The notes under the pieces are model-generated. The model saw only the letters and a list, made by a program, of their open reading frames with translations. It did no database searches and was not told the origin of the DNA. Made by a program: the position numbers and the translations under genes. A DNA stretch of 23,876 bases from contig JBFFZZ010000015.1 in the NCBI GenBank assembly GCA_041568335.1, positions 1-23,876 on the forward strand, given 5' to 3'. Below are positions 16,001-22,324 of the stretch, one piece after another. The number at the start of each line of letters is the position of its first letter. Positions within the stretch are counted from its first letter, which is position 1. This DNA comes from WVWW01 sp041568335 (GTDB lineage: Bacteria > Acidobacteriota > Polarisedimenticolia > Polarisedimenticolales > Polarisedimenticolaceae).

Positions 16001-16336
16001 GAGGCCTTCTCGGAGGGTTTTCGCCGTCTCGGCCTCGGCCCGGTGATCGGTACGCGCACCTGGGGCGGAGAGATCTGGCTCACATCGAGCAACCGGCTGG
16101 TCGACGGGGGGATCGCCACCGCCGCCGAGTTCGGCGTCTATGGTCCGGAGGGGGAGTGGCTGATCGAAGGTTGGGGTGTCGAGCCCGACATCGTCGTCGA
16201 CAACCTGCCGCACGCGACGTTCAAGGGCGAGGATGCGCAGCTCCAGGCGGCGATCGACTACCTCAAGAAGAAGATCGCCGAGGAGCCGGTCGATCCCGTC
16301 CTGCCGCCGACGCACCCGGACAAATCGGGGAACTGA
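13028..16336 (+). CDS. Tricorn-like S41 protease with beta-propellers and PDZ domain, exported
   Basis: This 1102-residue protein has a signal peptide (about 1-20). WD40/TolB-like propeller repeats follow (about 25-640, repeated SPDG and S-x-D-x-x-L-A-Y-T type strands), then a core helical segment with ESWRLERDYFYDPGMHG, a PDZ domain (about 775-870) and a C-terminal S41 catalytic domain. Catalytic candidates by comparison with Tricorn are His762 (in ELAALHIF), Ser989-Asp990 (in ERTASDGEAF) and Glu1047 (in LIEGWGVEPD). Tricorn degrades oligopeptides; this secreted relative would act in the periplasm. Two oddities: Leu precedes the catalytic His where archaeal Tricorn has Ser, and a 45-residue Asp/Glu/Lys-rich low-complexity insertion (about 538-583) interrupts the second propeller. 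The start has AGAGGAAAG upstream. It ends 3 bases from the stop of the convergent M50 gene. Confidence 0.93.
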   Translation: MRRTIAALLGLFLTTAASAASPEGYYRQPALHDETVVFVAEGDLWRVDIDGGVAERLTTHPAAETIPAISPDGSTIAFAARYEGPTELYTMPLAGGMPTRVTYGSSPEWIGWTPDTTLVYATRSYAGLPNAQLVKVERAGDAMHETRVPLAQAADGDFAPDGALWFTRLPFQGSHTKRYKGGTAQQIWRFGPGDAEATPLTTDYPGTSKHPMLWNDRVYFLSDRDGTMNLWSMRRDGSDPTQHTRHEGWDVRSATLDAGRVVYQLGADLWRYDIAANSGTKIDVRLRTDFDHMRENWVDKPMDYVSSIALSADGDHVALTARGRVYVAPARQGRLVEAGHQEGVRFRQARFLPDGDRLIVLSDASGEVEVWTLPSNGVGGAAQMTDDGDVLRWEVVPSPDGKWAAHRDKNQQLWLLDLETRRNVKIDESEISSLNDLSWSPDSRFLAYTKAEENTFSSIRIYDLDAGESFRATTDRYDSDSPAWSPDGKWLYFMSDRNLRSIVGSPWGNYQPEPFLDKTSQIFMLALIEGLRSPFAPEDELNRDDEESKDDTEDGGEEKPGKKPGKKNRGDAEKSADDTKEKKVSVRIDREGLTSRLQRVPVPPGNYFTLGATEKALFWLSRDTGTFQSNLVGAPIQRKDVKVETVAKNVGYWDLSADGKKILVRLGDKIHIVDAKPKSADLKKSAVDLDNWKLSINPREEWRQMFVESWRLERDYFYDPGMHGVDWPAMLKKYLPLVDRVTDRAELSDLMAQMVSELAALHIFVFGGDQRDGDDEIGVASLGAVLVRDTAAGGYRVEHLYRTDPDDLDRINPLSIHGVDVAEGAVIEKINGRPTLDAPHIGALLREQAGRQVLLHVRDAGASASREVIVTPLTLGAAGDLRYHEWEYTRRLEVDEKSDGDIGYVHLRAMGGRNFTEWAKDFYPAYNRKGLIVDVRHNRGGNIDSWILGRLMRRPWFYWSQRRGHAPSWNQQYAFRGHVVVLCNERTASDGEAFSEGFRRLGLGPVIGTRTWGGEIWLTSSNRLVDGGIATAAEFGVYGPEGEWLIEGWGVEPDIVVDNLPHATFKGEDAQLQAAIDYLKKKIAEEPVDPVLPPTHPDKSGN

Positions 16337-16339
16337 ATC

Positions 16340-17161
16340 TCATTCGTCGCGGTAAACGAGAAGCGGTCCCACCCGGTAGTACCGACGGCGAGTCAGGGGG
16401 TCCCGTCCGGAGCCGTCGGACGACCCGTCCCGGACGACCTCGGCCTCGTGGACGACGTCGCCGGCGGGACGCGGTTCGAGCGGCCAGCCGAAGAAACGAC
16501 TGCGGCGAGCCATCTCCGCCTCGCGCCCGGCACCGCTCCAGACGAACCAGGCGATCACCAGCAGCATCGGGTTGGCGCTCCACAAACCGGGGATACCGAA
16601 CAGTCCGGCGAGCGCCAGCAACACGGCCATTCCCTTGCCGATCGACGCGGCGAGATCCGTCGCGCGGACGTAGTGCATGCGCCGCGCCAGCAAAGCGCGC
16701 AGGACACGCCCGCCGTCCATCGGAAAGGCCGGCAACATGTTGAACAGGAACAGGATCACGTTGATCGCGAACAGCTGGCCGAGGAACCCGCTCGAGCCCA
16801 GGTAAACCAGCGGTGACAACAGCGCCGCGATCACGACGTTGACGGCCGGTCCCGCCAGGGCGACGACGAGCTCCTGCCGGGGCTCGTCCGGCATGCGCGC
16901 GAGCCGGGCGAGGCCGCCGATCGGGAGCAGGATCACATCCCTCGTCGGGATGCCGTAGCGTCGCGCGGCCAGCACGTGACCGAATTCATGGAGCACGACG
17001 CAGGCGAACACCGCTGCGATCAGAACGACGCCGGACACGGCGACCAGCGGGCCACCCTGGATCAGCCCAAGGAAACCCACCAGACCGAGCAACAGCAAAA
17101 ACGTGAAATGGAGGTAGACCGGAACCCCGAACAGGCGCCCCAGCCGGATCGACCAGCGCAT
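16340..17161 (-). CDS. Site-2-protease-family (M50) membrane zinc metallopeptidase
   Basis: This 273-residue integral membrane protein has about five to six hydrophobic segments. HEFGH at 58-62 supplies the two His zinc ligands and the catalytic Glu59. The second conserved motif, FNMLPAFPMDGGR (140-152), supplies the third ligand Asp149, with Asn141 also conserved. GPAVN (104-108) is typical of the family. It resembles the short SpoIVFB/Rip-like group that has an intramembrane active site, but the C-terminus (about 205-273) is a hydrophilic, Arg-rich tail rather than a CBS pair. Such proteases cut membrane-bound substrates, often anti-sigma factors or transcription factors. The start at ATG 17161 has GGAG five bases upstream. 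It is last in a run of four minus-strand genes; the 86-base gap after Hsp33 suggests it may also have its own promoter. Confidence 0.92.
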   Translation of the reverse strand: MRWSIRLGRLFGVPVYLHFTFLLLLGLVGFLGLIQGGPLVAVSGVVLIAAVFACVVLHEFGHVLAARRYGIPTRDVILLPIGGLARLARMPDEPRQELVVALAGPAVNVVIAALLSPLVYLGSSGFLGQLFAINVILFLFNMLPAFPMDGGRVLRALLARRMHYVRATDLAASIGKGMAVLLALAGLFGIPGLWSANPMLLVIAWFVWSGAGREAEMARRSRFFGWPLEPRPAGDVVHEAEVVRDGSSDGSGRDPLTRRRYYRVGPLLVYRDE

Positions 17162-17247
17162 CAAATCTCCTCAACTTCCCTCAGGTAACCACCCTGTTGG
17201 GATCGGGGGCAGTTTTTGTCAAGGTCGCGGAGAACGGCTGGTGCCCG

Positions 17248-18102
17248 TCAATGGACCGTCCCCCCGGTTTCTTGCCGCAGTTCCGCCCGCGTGTATTCGT
17301 AACGGGATTTACAGTCCTCACAGCGGATTTCGAGAGTTTCGCTGCCCGGGTCGAACAGCGATTCACCCTCGCGTTCGTAGATCGGGATCAGGTTGACGAA
17401 CATGCGCTCGCGCGAGCAAGTGCACTCGAATCGGATCGGGCGATGCGCGAGCAGCCGAAAGCCGACCGCGGCGAACGAGGCGGCAATCTCCGTGGGGTCG
17501 GTGAGGGCCTGCGCAAACAGCGCTTCGACCCTCTCGCGAATGCCGTCGCGTCTGTCCTTGGCGGCGTCGGGGCTCTCGTCACCGTCCTCGACCATCGGCA
17601 GCCGGTGCAACATCAGGCTCTGATCCGAGGCATCGGCAATCTGGATCGCGCAGTTGACCTGGTAGGAGTCGGTCAACACGCGGTTGACGACCTGCCGCAA
17701 CGCCAGCCCGCGGGCCTCGATGACCGACTCGTACGGGGGCCTGTTGTTGGGGAACAGCTTGAGCAGGCGAATCAGGCCGTGCATCGCCGCCGGGAACTCC
17801 CGAAAGTCCTCGGGGAGGAGCATGCAGCGCGTCGCGCCGGCATGGCTCGTTTCGATCTTCAATCTGAAATCAGGCTCGTCGGAATCGAGGTAGAAGCCGA
17901 TCTGCTCGCCGCCCTTGAGCAACGCGATCATCGGCTGCACGCTGAGCACCGTCTCACGGAAGTACGCGAAACCCGGACCCTGGATCGGGTGCACGAGCGC
18001 CAGGTCCTGGATCAGCCTCTGGCCCTCGAGGAAGTAGAGCGCGTACTCGCGCGGTTCGTCGATGAAAGTGTAAAGACGGCTTTCCGGGAGAACAGGGGAC
18101 AC
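17248..18102 (-). CDS. hslO: Hsp33-family redox-regulated chaperone
   Basis: This 284-residue protein ends in the Hsp33 redox switch: Cys227-x-Cys229, 31 residues, Cys261-x2-Cys264. That is exactly the CXC...CXXC zinc site that, on oxidation, unfolds and activates this ATP-independent cytosolic holdase. The N-terminal two thirds align in layout with the Hsp33 substrate domain (an RLYTF start, then a helical linker before 190) but are strongly diverged. They also have a proline-rich patch (NNRPPYES, 119-126) where typical members have glycine-rich turns. GTG 18102 has GAGG upstream at five bases. It lies 39 bases downstream of the TatD gene, as in an operon. An Hsp33-like protein with altered client specificity remains possible. 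Confidence 0.82.
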   Translation of the reverse strand: MSPVLPESRLYTFIDEPREYALYFLEGQRLIQDLALVHPIQGPGFAYFRETVLSVQPMIALLKGGEQIGFYLDSDEPDFRLKIETSHAGATRCMLLPEDFREFPAAMHGLIRLLKLFPNNRPPYESVIEARGLALRQVVNRVLTDSYQVNCAIQIADASDQSLMLHRLPMVEDGDESPDAAKDRRDGIRERVEALFAQALTDPTEIAASFAAVGFRLLAHRPIRFECTCSRERMFVNLIPIYEREGESLFDPGSETLEIRCEDCKSRYEYTRAELRQETGGTVH

Positions 18103-18141
18103 GGGGACCTCGCGTTTCGAGCGTGGATGATAGCGGCCCCG

Positions 18142-18930
18142 TCAGGGACCTTCCAACGGGTCGGGCAAGCCGAACAGGCGGCGCGCATTCTCCGACGTCC
18201 GCCGGCCGAGCTCCTCGGTGGAAACGTCCCTCAGCTCGGCGAGCGCCGCCAAAGTGTAGGCGACGTAGGCGGGCTCGCACCGTTTCCCGCGCTTCGGGAC
18301 CGGCGCGAGATAGGGGCTGTCCGTTTCGATGAGCAGCCGGTCCGGGGGTGTTCGCAGGGCGGCCTCACGCACCGCGGCGGCGTTCCGGAACGTCAGCACG
18401 CCGTTGAACGCGAGGTGCCAGCCCAGCTCGAGGTACCGATCGGCTTCGGCCGGTCCCGCGGTAAAGCTGTGGATCACGCCGCGATTGGACCGATGGGCCG
18501 CGAGCACGTCGATCATGTCCCCGTGCGCCTCGCGCACGTGAATCACGACGGGCAGATCCCGCTCGGCGGCGAGCTCGAGCTGTCGCGCGAACCGCTCCCG
18601 CTGACGTGGCTTCGGGTCGAGATCGTAGTGATAGTCGAGTCCCACCTCGCCCAGCGCACAGAATCCGCCCTCGCCGATCAGATCCGCGAGCGCCTCGAGC
18701 TCGGTGTCGAAGCGGTCACCGGCGCGGTGCGACGTGAAGGGGTCGAGCCCGGCGGTCCCGTAGAGAAAACCGCGATGGCGCTCCACCAACTCCAGCACGG
18801 CCCGCGCGTCTTTTGTCCCCGTGCCGATCGTGATGCACGCGCTGAGACCGGCGTCGCGCGCGCGCGCGACGATCTCGCTCTGTTCGCCGATGAGCTTCGC
18901 GTGCGTCAGGTGGCAGTGGGTGTCGATCAC
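18142..18930 (-). CDS. tatD: TatD-family metal-dependent deoxyribonuclease
   Basis: The 262-residue TIM-barrel hydrolase is full length for the TatD family. All expected metal ligands are visible: His5 and His7 (DTHCHL), Glu95 (GEVGLDYH), His131 (VVIHVRE), His154 (VIHSFTAG) and Asp204 (IETDSPYLAP). Family members are cytosolic 3'-5' exonucleases or DNases linked to DNA repair and DNA fragment turnover. One conserved motif is altered: the usual GIHPH loop reads GLDPF (61-65). The start is GTG 18930, with no strong ribosome binding site. It sits 80 bases after the RodZ-like gene and 39 bases before the Hsp33 gene, all on the same strand. Confidence 0.93.
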   Translation of the reverse strand: MIDTHCHLTHAKLIGEQSEIVARARDAGLSACITIGTGTKDARAVLELVERHRGFLYGTAGLDPFTSHRAGDRFDTELEALADLIGEGGFCALGEVGLDYHYDLDPKPRQRERFARQLELAAERDLPVVIHVREAHGDMIDVLAAHRSNRGVIHSFTAGPAEADRYLELGWHLAFNGVLTFRNAAAVREAALRTPPDRLLIETDSPYLAPVPKRGKRCEPAYVAYTLAALAELRDVSTEELGRRTSENARRLFGLPDPLEGP

Positions 18931-19010
18931 GACGGCCGCATCTTACTCCAACGCGAGGGGACGGAAGGCTCCACCCCAAGCCCGAGAATCTCTCCGGAAA
19001 AGGCTGAAAA

Positions 19011-20033
19011 CTAGAGCTTTCGGCTCGTGGCGACGAACGTCTCGCGGGCCAGCACCCGTCCCTGTTCGTCCTGGGCCTCGACCGTCCAGAGGCCGCCTCG
19101 CCGAAGCGTCTGCTTGGAGTACGTCCGCCAGTGCGCGGCGCCGATCGACAGCTCGCGTACGCCGTTGACGCTACCTTCATGAAACCAGACGTGTCGGATG
19201 TGGCGTCCCGGCTCCCCGCCAACGACCCGGTTCCAAAAGACGACCATCGTCCCCGTTTCGAACTCCGACGCCTCGCCGACGAGCACGCGTTGTCTTACGT
19301 CGGTGCCCACGCCGTACTCCGAGACCGACATGTCCTCGTTCGCCGTGAGAGGTTGCGGCTCGGTCTTCGCGACGACCGCCTCGGGTTCTACGCGCGCCGG
19401 TTCCGCTTCGGTCGGGACGGGAACCGGCTCGGCTTCGGTCACGACGGGTTCAGCGGGGAGCGTCTCGACCGTTTCCGGCGGCGAGACCGGGCTCGACGCC
19501 TCGTCGTCGAGCGGTGCTGCGATCGGCTCCGGATCGACGGGGATCACATCGACTCCGTCCGCCGCCTCAGCCTGGCCCGCCACGGGAGTCGCCGGAGGGG
19601 TCGTGGCGATCGGCGCCGGCTCCTGTTGAAGCAACGGTCGTACGCCGAACCAGAATCCGACCGCGGCCACGATCACCAGGGCGCCCGCAATCAGCGCAAG
19701 CTTGCTACGTTTTTCGGCGATTTCCTTATCGGTCTCGACGGCAGCCGCCAGCGCTTCCAGCACGTTTTCCTGGGAGGCTTCGGTTTCCAGCCGTCCCAGC
19801 GAGCGTTGCTCGGCGACGTAGGCCCCGACGAGACGATCGGCATCGGCCCCGATCGTCTCGGCATAGGCGCGAACATACCCCTTGGCGAAGACGATCCCCG
19901 GAAGCCTCTCGTGCTGTCCGTCCTCGAGCGCCTGGAGATAGCGCATCCGGATTTTCGTCAGGCGGGCGATCTCATCCAGAGCGACATTGCGCCGCTCCCG
20001 CTCCTGCCTGAGCTGGTCGCCGAAGGTGTCCAT
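19011..20033 (-). CDS. RodZ-like HTH - transmembrane - DUF2914 protein
   Basis: This 340-residue protein has an N-terminal RodZ-type helix-turn-helix (about 1-75; TFGDQLRQERERRN, then LEDGQHERLPGIVFAKGYVRAYA). A cytoplasmic helical stretch is followed by one transmembrane segment (about 111-130) with positive residues before it. A roughly 100-residue Pro/Glu/Val-rich linker (136-235) leads to a C-terminal domain (about 250-336). That domain matches DUF2914: FWNRV, HIRHVWFHEG, HWRTYSKQTL and GLWTVEAQDEQGRVL. RodZ itself links MreB to the cell-wall machinery and ends in a different periplasmic domain (DUF4115). This protein should be inner-membrane with DUF2914 in the periplasm. ATG 20033 was chosen because family starts read M-x-T-F-G; ATG 20045 is possible. 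AT-rich ATTCTATAA (20048-20056) could hold its -10 box. It heads the TatD-Hsp33-M50 gene run. Confidence 0.82.
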   Translation of the reverse strand: MDTFGDQLRQERERRNVALDEIARLTKIRMRYLQALEDGQHERLPGIVFAKGYVRAYAETIGADADRLVGAYVAEQRSLGRLETEASQENVLEALAAAVETDKEIAEKRSKLALIAGALVIVAAVGFWFGVRPLLQQEPAPIATTPPATPVAGQAEAADGVDVIPVDPEPIAAPLDDEASSPVSPPETVETLPAEPVVTEAEPVPVPTEAEPARVEPEAVVAKTEPQPLTANEDMSVSEYGVGTDVRQRVLVGEASEFETGTMVVFWNRVVGGEPGRHIRHVWFHEGSVNGVRELSIGAAHWRTYSKQTLRRGGLWTVEAQDEQGRVLARETFVATSRKL

Positions 20034-20193
20034 GACCGTGCCCATCCATTCTATAAGTAGGTCGCGGACGGCGCCCAGTCCACCGTCCCCGCAGCCGTTT
20101 TCGGGAAGCGGGCCACGACCGCCCCTTTTCGCGCACGGGATCCCACGCGCGACGGGCCCTCGAGCCGAACAAAAGTGTAATCTGTCGGTCGGG

Positions 20194-21015
20194 ATGCCCA
20201 TTTACGTGCAGTACTACTTCTGGCTGGTGCTGGCGTCGCTGGGCTGTTTCGTGCTGGAGCGGGTCGCTCCCTGGAGGCGCGAGCAGCGTGTCCTGCGTCG
20301 CGGAATCGCTCAGGACCTGGCCTGGCTGGTGTTCAACGGTCATTACCTCGGGCTGTTGCTGGCTCTCGGCACCGGGCACGTGATCGAGGCGCTCAACGGC
20401 GTGCTGTCACGTGCCGGGTTGCCGCTACCCGAAACTCTGGCCTTGCTGGGAGGCTTGCCGCTGTGGCTGCAATTCATCGTGTTTCTCGTGTTGAAGGACT
20501 TCGTCGAGTGGAACATCCATTGGCTGTTGCACAACGTCCCCTGGCTGTGGGAGTTCCACAAGCTCCACCACAGCATCGAGGAGCTCGATTGGATCGGGAA
20601 CTTCCGCTTTCACTGGTTCGAAGTGATCGTCTACAAGACCCTCTCCTATGTGCCGTTGGTCGTGCTCGGTGTCGACTGGCGTGTCTTGCTGGCGATCGCG
20701 ATCCTGTGGACCGTGATGCTCGATTTGAACCACGCCAACCTGAAGTTCTCCTGGGGGCCGCTGCGCTACGTGTTGAACTCGCCGTGCATGCACGTGTGGC
20801 ACCACGATGTGGAAACGCACGGCCGCGGAGGCCAGAATTTCGGCCAGGTCCTCAGCGTCTGGGATTGGTTGTTCGGCACCGCCTACTGGCCGCGGGATCG
20901 CGACATGCCCGAGCGTCTCGGCTTTGCCGGGATGGAGAACTACCCACGCGGGTTGGTCGGGCGTTTTTTCTGGCCGCTGACACGTCTCGTGACGAGGCGA
21001 CGGTCTCGCCCTTGA
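20194..21015 (+). CDS. Fatty acid hydroxylase / sterol desaturase family membrane di-iron enzyme
   Basis: This 273-residue membrane protein has about four hydrophobic segments and the histidine clusters of the superfamily: H109-x3-H113, H122-x2-H125-H126 and H200-x2-H203-H204, with His140 and His180 also conserved. These bind a di-iron centre that hydroxylates or desaturates lipids using O2. The bacterial substrate is unknown; candidates are fatty acyl chains, carotenoids or other isoprenoid lipids. FHKLHHSIEELDWIGNFRFHW is typical of the bacterial branch (residues 121-141). ATG 20194 was chosen because the first membrane segment begins there; the frame stays open upstream through the RodZ-like start region, but that part is basic and unlike the family. 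TGTAAT at 20176-20181 could be a -10 box very close to the start. It is divergent from the RodZ-like gene. Confidence 0.88.
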   Translation: MPIYVQYYFWLVLASLGCFVLERVAPWRREQRVLRRGIAQDLAWLVFNGHYLGLLLALGTGHVIEALNGVLSRAGLPLPETLALLGGLPLWLQFIVFLVLKDFVEWNIHWLLHNVPWLWEFHKLHHSIEELDWIGNFRFHWFEVIVYKTLSYVPLVVLGVDWRVLLAIAILWTVMLDLNHANLKFSWGPLRYVLNSPCMHVWHHDVETHGRGGQNFGQVLSVWDWLFGTAYWPRDRDMPERLGFAGMENYPRGLVGRFFWPLTRLVTRRRSRP

Positions 21016-21019
21016 CGTA

Positions 21020-21048
21020 TCGACGGACGGACCACCTTACGTCATAAT
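21020..21048 (+). promoter_or_regulatory. Candidate promoter for the PepT-like gene
   Basis: TCGACG (21020-21025, four of six to the -35 consensus), a 17-base spacer and CATAAT (21043-21048, five of six to the -10 consensus) lie 25 bases before the ATG at 21073. The fit is moderate. Confidence 0.4.
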
Positions 21049-21072
21049 CCCCGCCTTCACGGGAGACGAACG

Positions 21073-22245
21073 ATGCAGGCGATGAGGATCGACGAGAAAC
21101 GTGCGCTCGCGCACCTGATGGATCTCCTCGCGATCGAGGGGCTCAGCGGAAGCGAGACCAGGGTCGCGGCGGCCGTCAAGAAGAAGGCGCGTGCGGCGGG
21201 GGCGCGACCCGGCTGGATACGCTTCGATGACGCGGCCAAGCGGATCGGCGACGGCTATCAGGTCGGCAACCTGATCGTGACGCTCCCGGGAACCGTCCAA
21301 GCCCCCCGTCGGTTGCTGATGGGACACATGGATACCGTGCCGCTGTGCCGCGGCGCGGTCCCGGTGCGTCGCGGAAACCGCATCGTTTCGCGAGGCAAAA
21401 CGGGTCTGGGGGCCGACAACCGGACGGCGGTGGCCTGCATGGTGACCGTGCTGGAGAACGTGCTGACCCGCGGGCTCGACCACCCGCCGCTGACGTTTTG
21501 CTTCACCGTCGGCGAGGAGGTGGGGCTGCGCGGAGCGCTCGCCGTGCGCAAGAAAGACCTCTCGAATCCGACGCTCGGGTTCAACATCGACGGAGGGGAC
21601 CCGCGCGATCTGTGGATCGGCGCTCTCGGCGCGGATCGCTGGGAAGTCGACGTCAAGGGGGTGTCCGCCCACGCGGGCGTGCACCCCGATCACGGCGTCT
21701 CGGCCGCGCTCATCGCGGCGCGCGCCATCGAGGATGCCGCGGCGCGGGGCTACTTCGGCAAGATCCGCGTGAAGGGCAAGAAGGGCACCGCGAACGTCGG
21801 GGTGATCGAGGGCGGCGAGGCGACCAACCAGGTGACCGACCGCGTGTTCGTGAAGGGCGAGTCGCGCAGCCACGACGTTCGGTTCAAGGCTCGCATCACC
21901 GACGTCTGGCGCGCGGCGTTCGAACGGCAGGCCAAACGGGTGAAGAACCACAAGGGCGTTCGTGGCAAGATCGCCTTTCGAGCGGAGACGGATTACGACC
22001 CGTTCCTGATCGACCGTCGCGCACCCGTGGTCCGCGAGGCGGTTCGCGCGGGCAAGCAGATCGGGTTGACGCTCCGGTTGCGATCCGCCGAAGGCGGGCT
22101 CGACGCCAACCACATCAACGCCAAGGGCATCCCGACCGTGACGATGGGTGCGGGGCAGCACGGCCCCCACACCGTGGACGAGTACGTGGACGTCCGCGAG
22201 TACCTGGACGGCTGCCGTCTGGCCCTCCGCGTGGCCACGGTCTGA
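21073..22245 (+). CDS. PepT-like M20-family peptidase
   Basis: This 390-residue cytoplasmic di-zinc peptidase shows the M20 pattern. HMDTV (His85, Asp87) comes first, then GLGADNRTAV with bridging Asp115, and GEEVGLRGA (general base Glu148, ligand Glu149). FNIDGG follows with ligand Asp173, then SAHAGVHPDHG opening the dimerisation lid. A late GQHGPHTVDEYVD supplies the last His. The GEEVGLRGA/IDGG combination and the SAHAG-H-P stretch are those of peptidase T and its relatives (tripeptidases) rather than of the M20D amidohydrolase at the other end of the window. There is no signal peptide. GGGAG precedes the ATG at 21073; ATG 21082 is an alternative. The middle is unusually rich in Lys and Arg (KGKKGTANVG, RQAKRVKNHKG). 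Confidence 0.88.
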   Translation: MQAMRIDEKRALAHLMDLLAIEGLSGSETRVAAAVKKKARAAGARPGWIRFDDAAKRIGDGYQVGNLIVTLPGTVQAPRRLLMGHMDTVPLCRGAVPVRRGNRIVSRGKTGLGADNRTAVACMVTVLENVLTRGLDHPPLTFCFTVGEEVGLRGALAVRKKDLSNPTLGFNIDGGDPRDLWIGALGADRWEVDVKGVSAHAGVHPDHGVSAALIAARAIEDAAARGYFGKIRVKGKKGTANVGVIEGGEATNQVTDRVFVKGESRSHDVRFKARITDVWRAAFERQAKRVKNHKGVRGKIAFRAETDYDPFLIDRRAPVVREAVRAGKQIGLTLRLRSAEGGLDANHINAKGIPTVTMGAGQHGPHTVDEYVDVREYLDGCRLALRVATV

Positions 22246-22288
22246 TTTCCAACAAATAAACCGGCGGCTCGCGGTTAGCAGGGCACGG

Positions 22289-22312
22289 AACCGGCGAAGA
22301 ACCCCGGTTTTT
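22289..22312 (+). terminator. Weak terminator-like hairpin after the PepT-like gene
   Basis: AACCGG (22289-22294), a nine-base loop and CCGGTT (22304-22309), with a T-run over 22308-22312, form a six-pair stem with a short U-tract 44 bases after the PepT-like stop. It also lies immediately before the GGGGAGG ribosome binding site of the next gene, so it could be partial termination or a leader structure. Confidence 0.35.
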
Positions 22313-22324
22313 GGGGAGGCTGGG

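Noticed and set aside
17217..17222. Perfect TTGACA on the minus strand upstream of the M50 gene
   Set aside because: No acceptable -10 box at 16-19 bases; the sequence at 17 bases is CAACAG. Not called as a promoter.
17197..19014. Plus-strand frame of about 600 codons opposite Hsp33 and TatD
   Set aside because: Both minus-strand genes have intact catalytic or redox motifs; the antisense product has none.
21184..21436. Asn in place of the second Asp of the M20 GADD motif in the PepT-like peptidase (GADN)
   Set aside because: The first Asp is the bridging metal ligand and the following residue varies among active M20 enzymes, so this does not suggest loss of activity.
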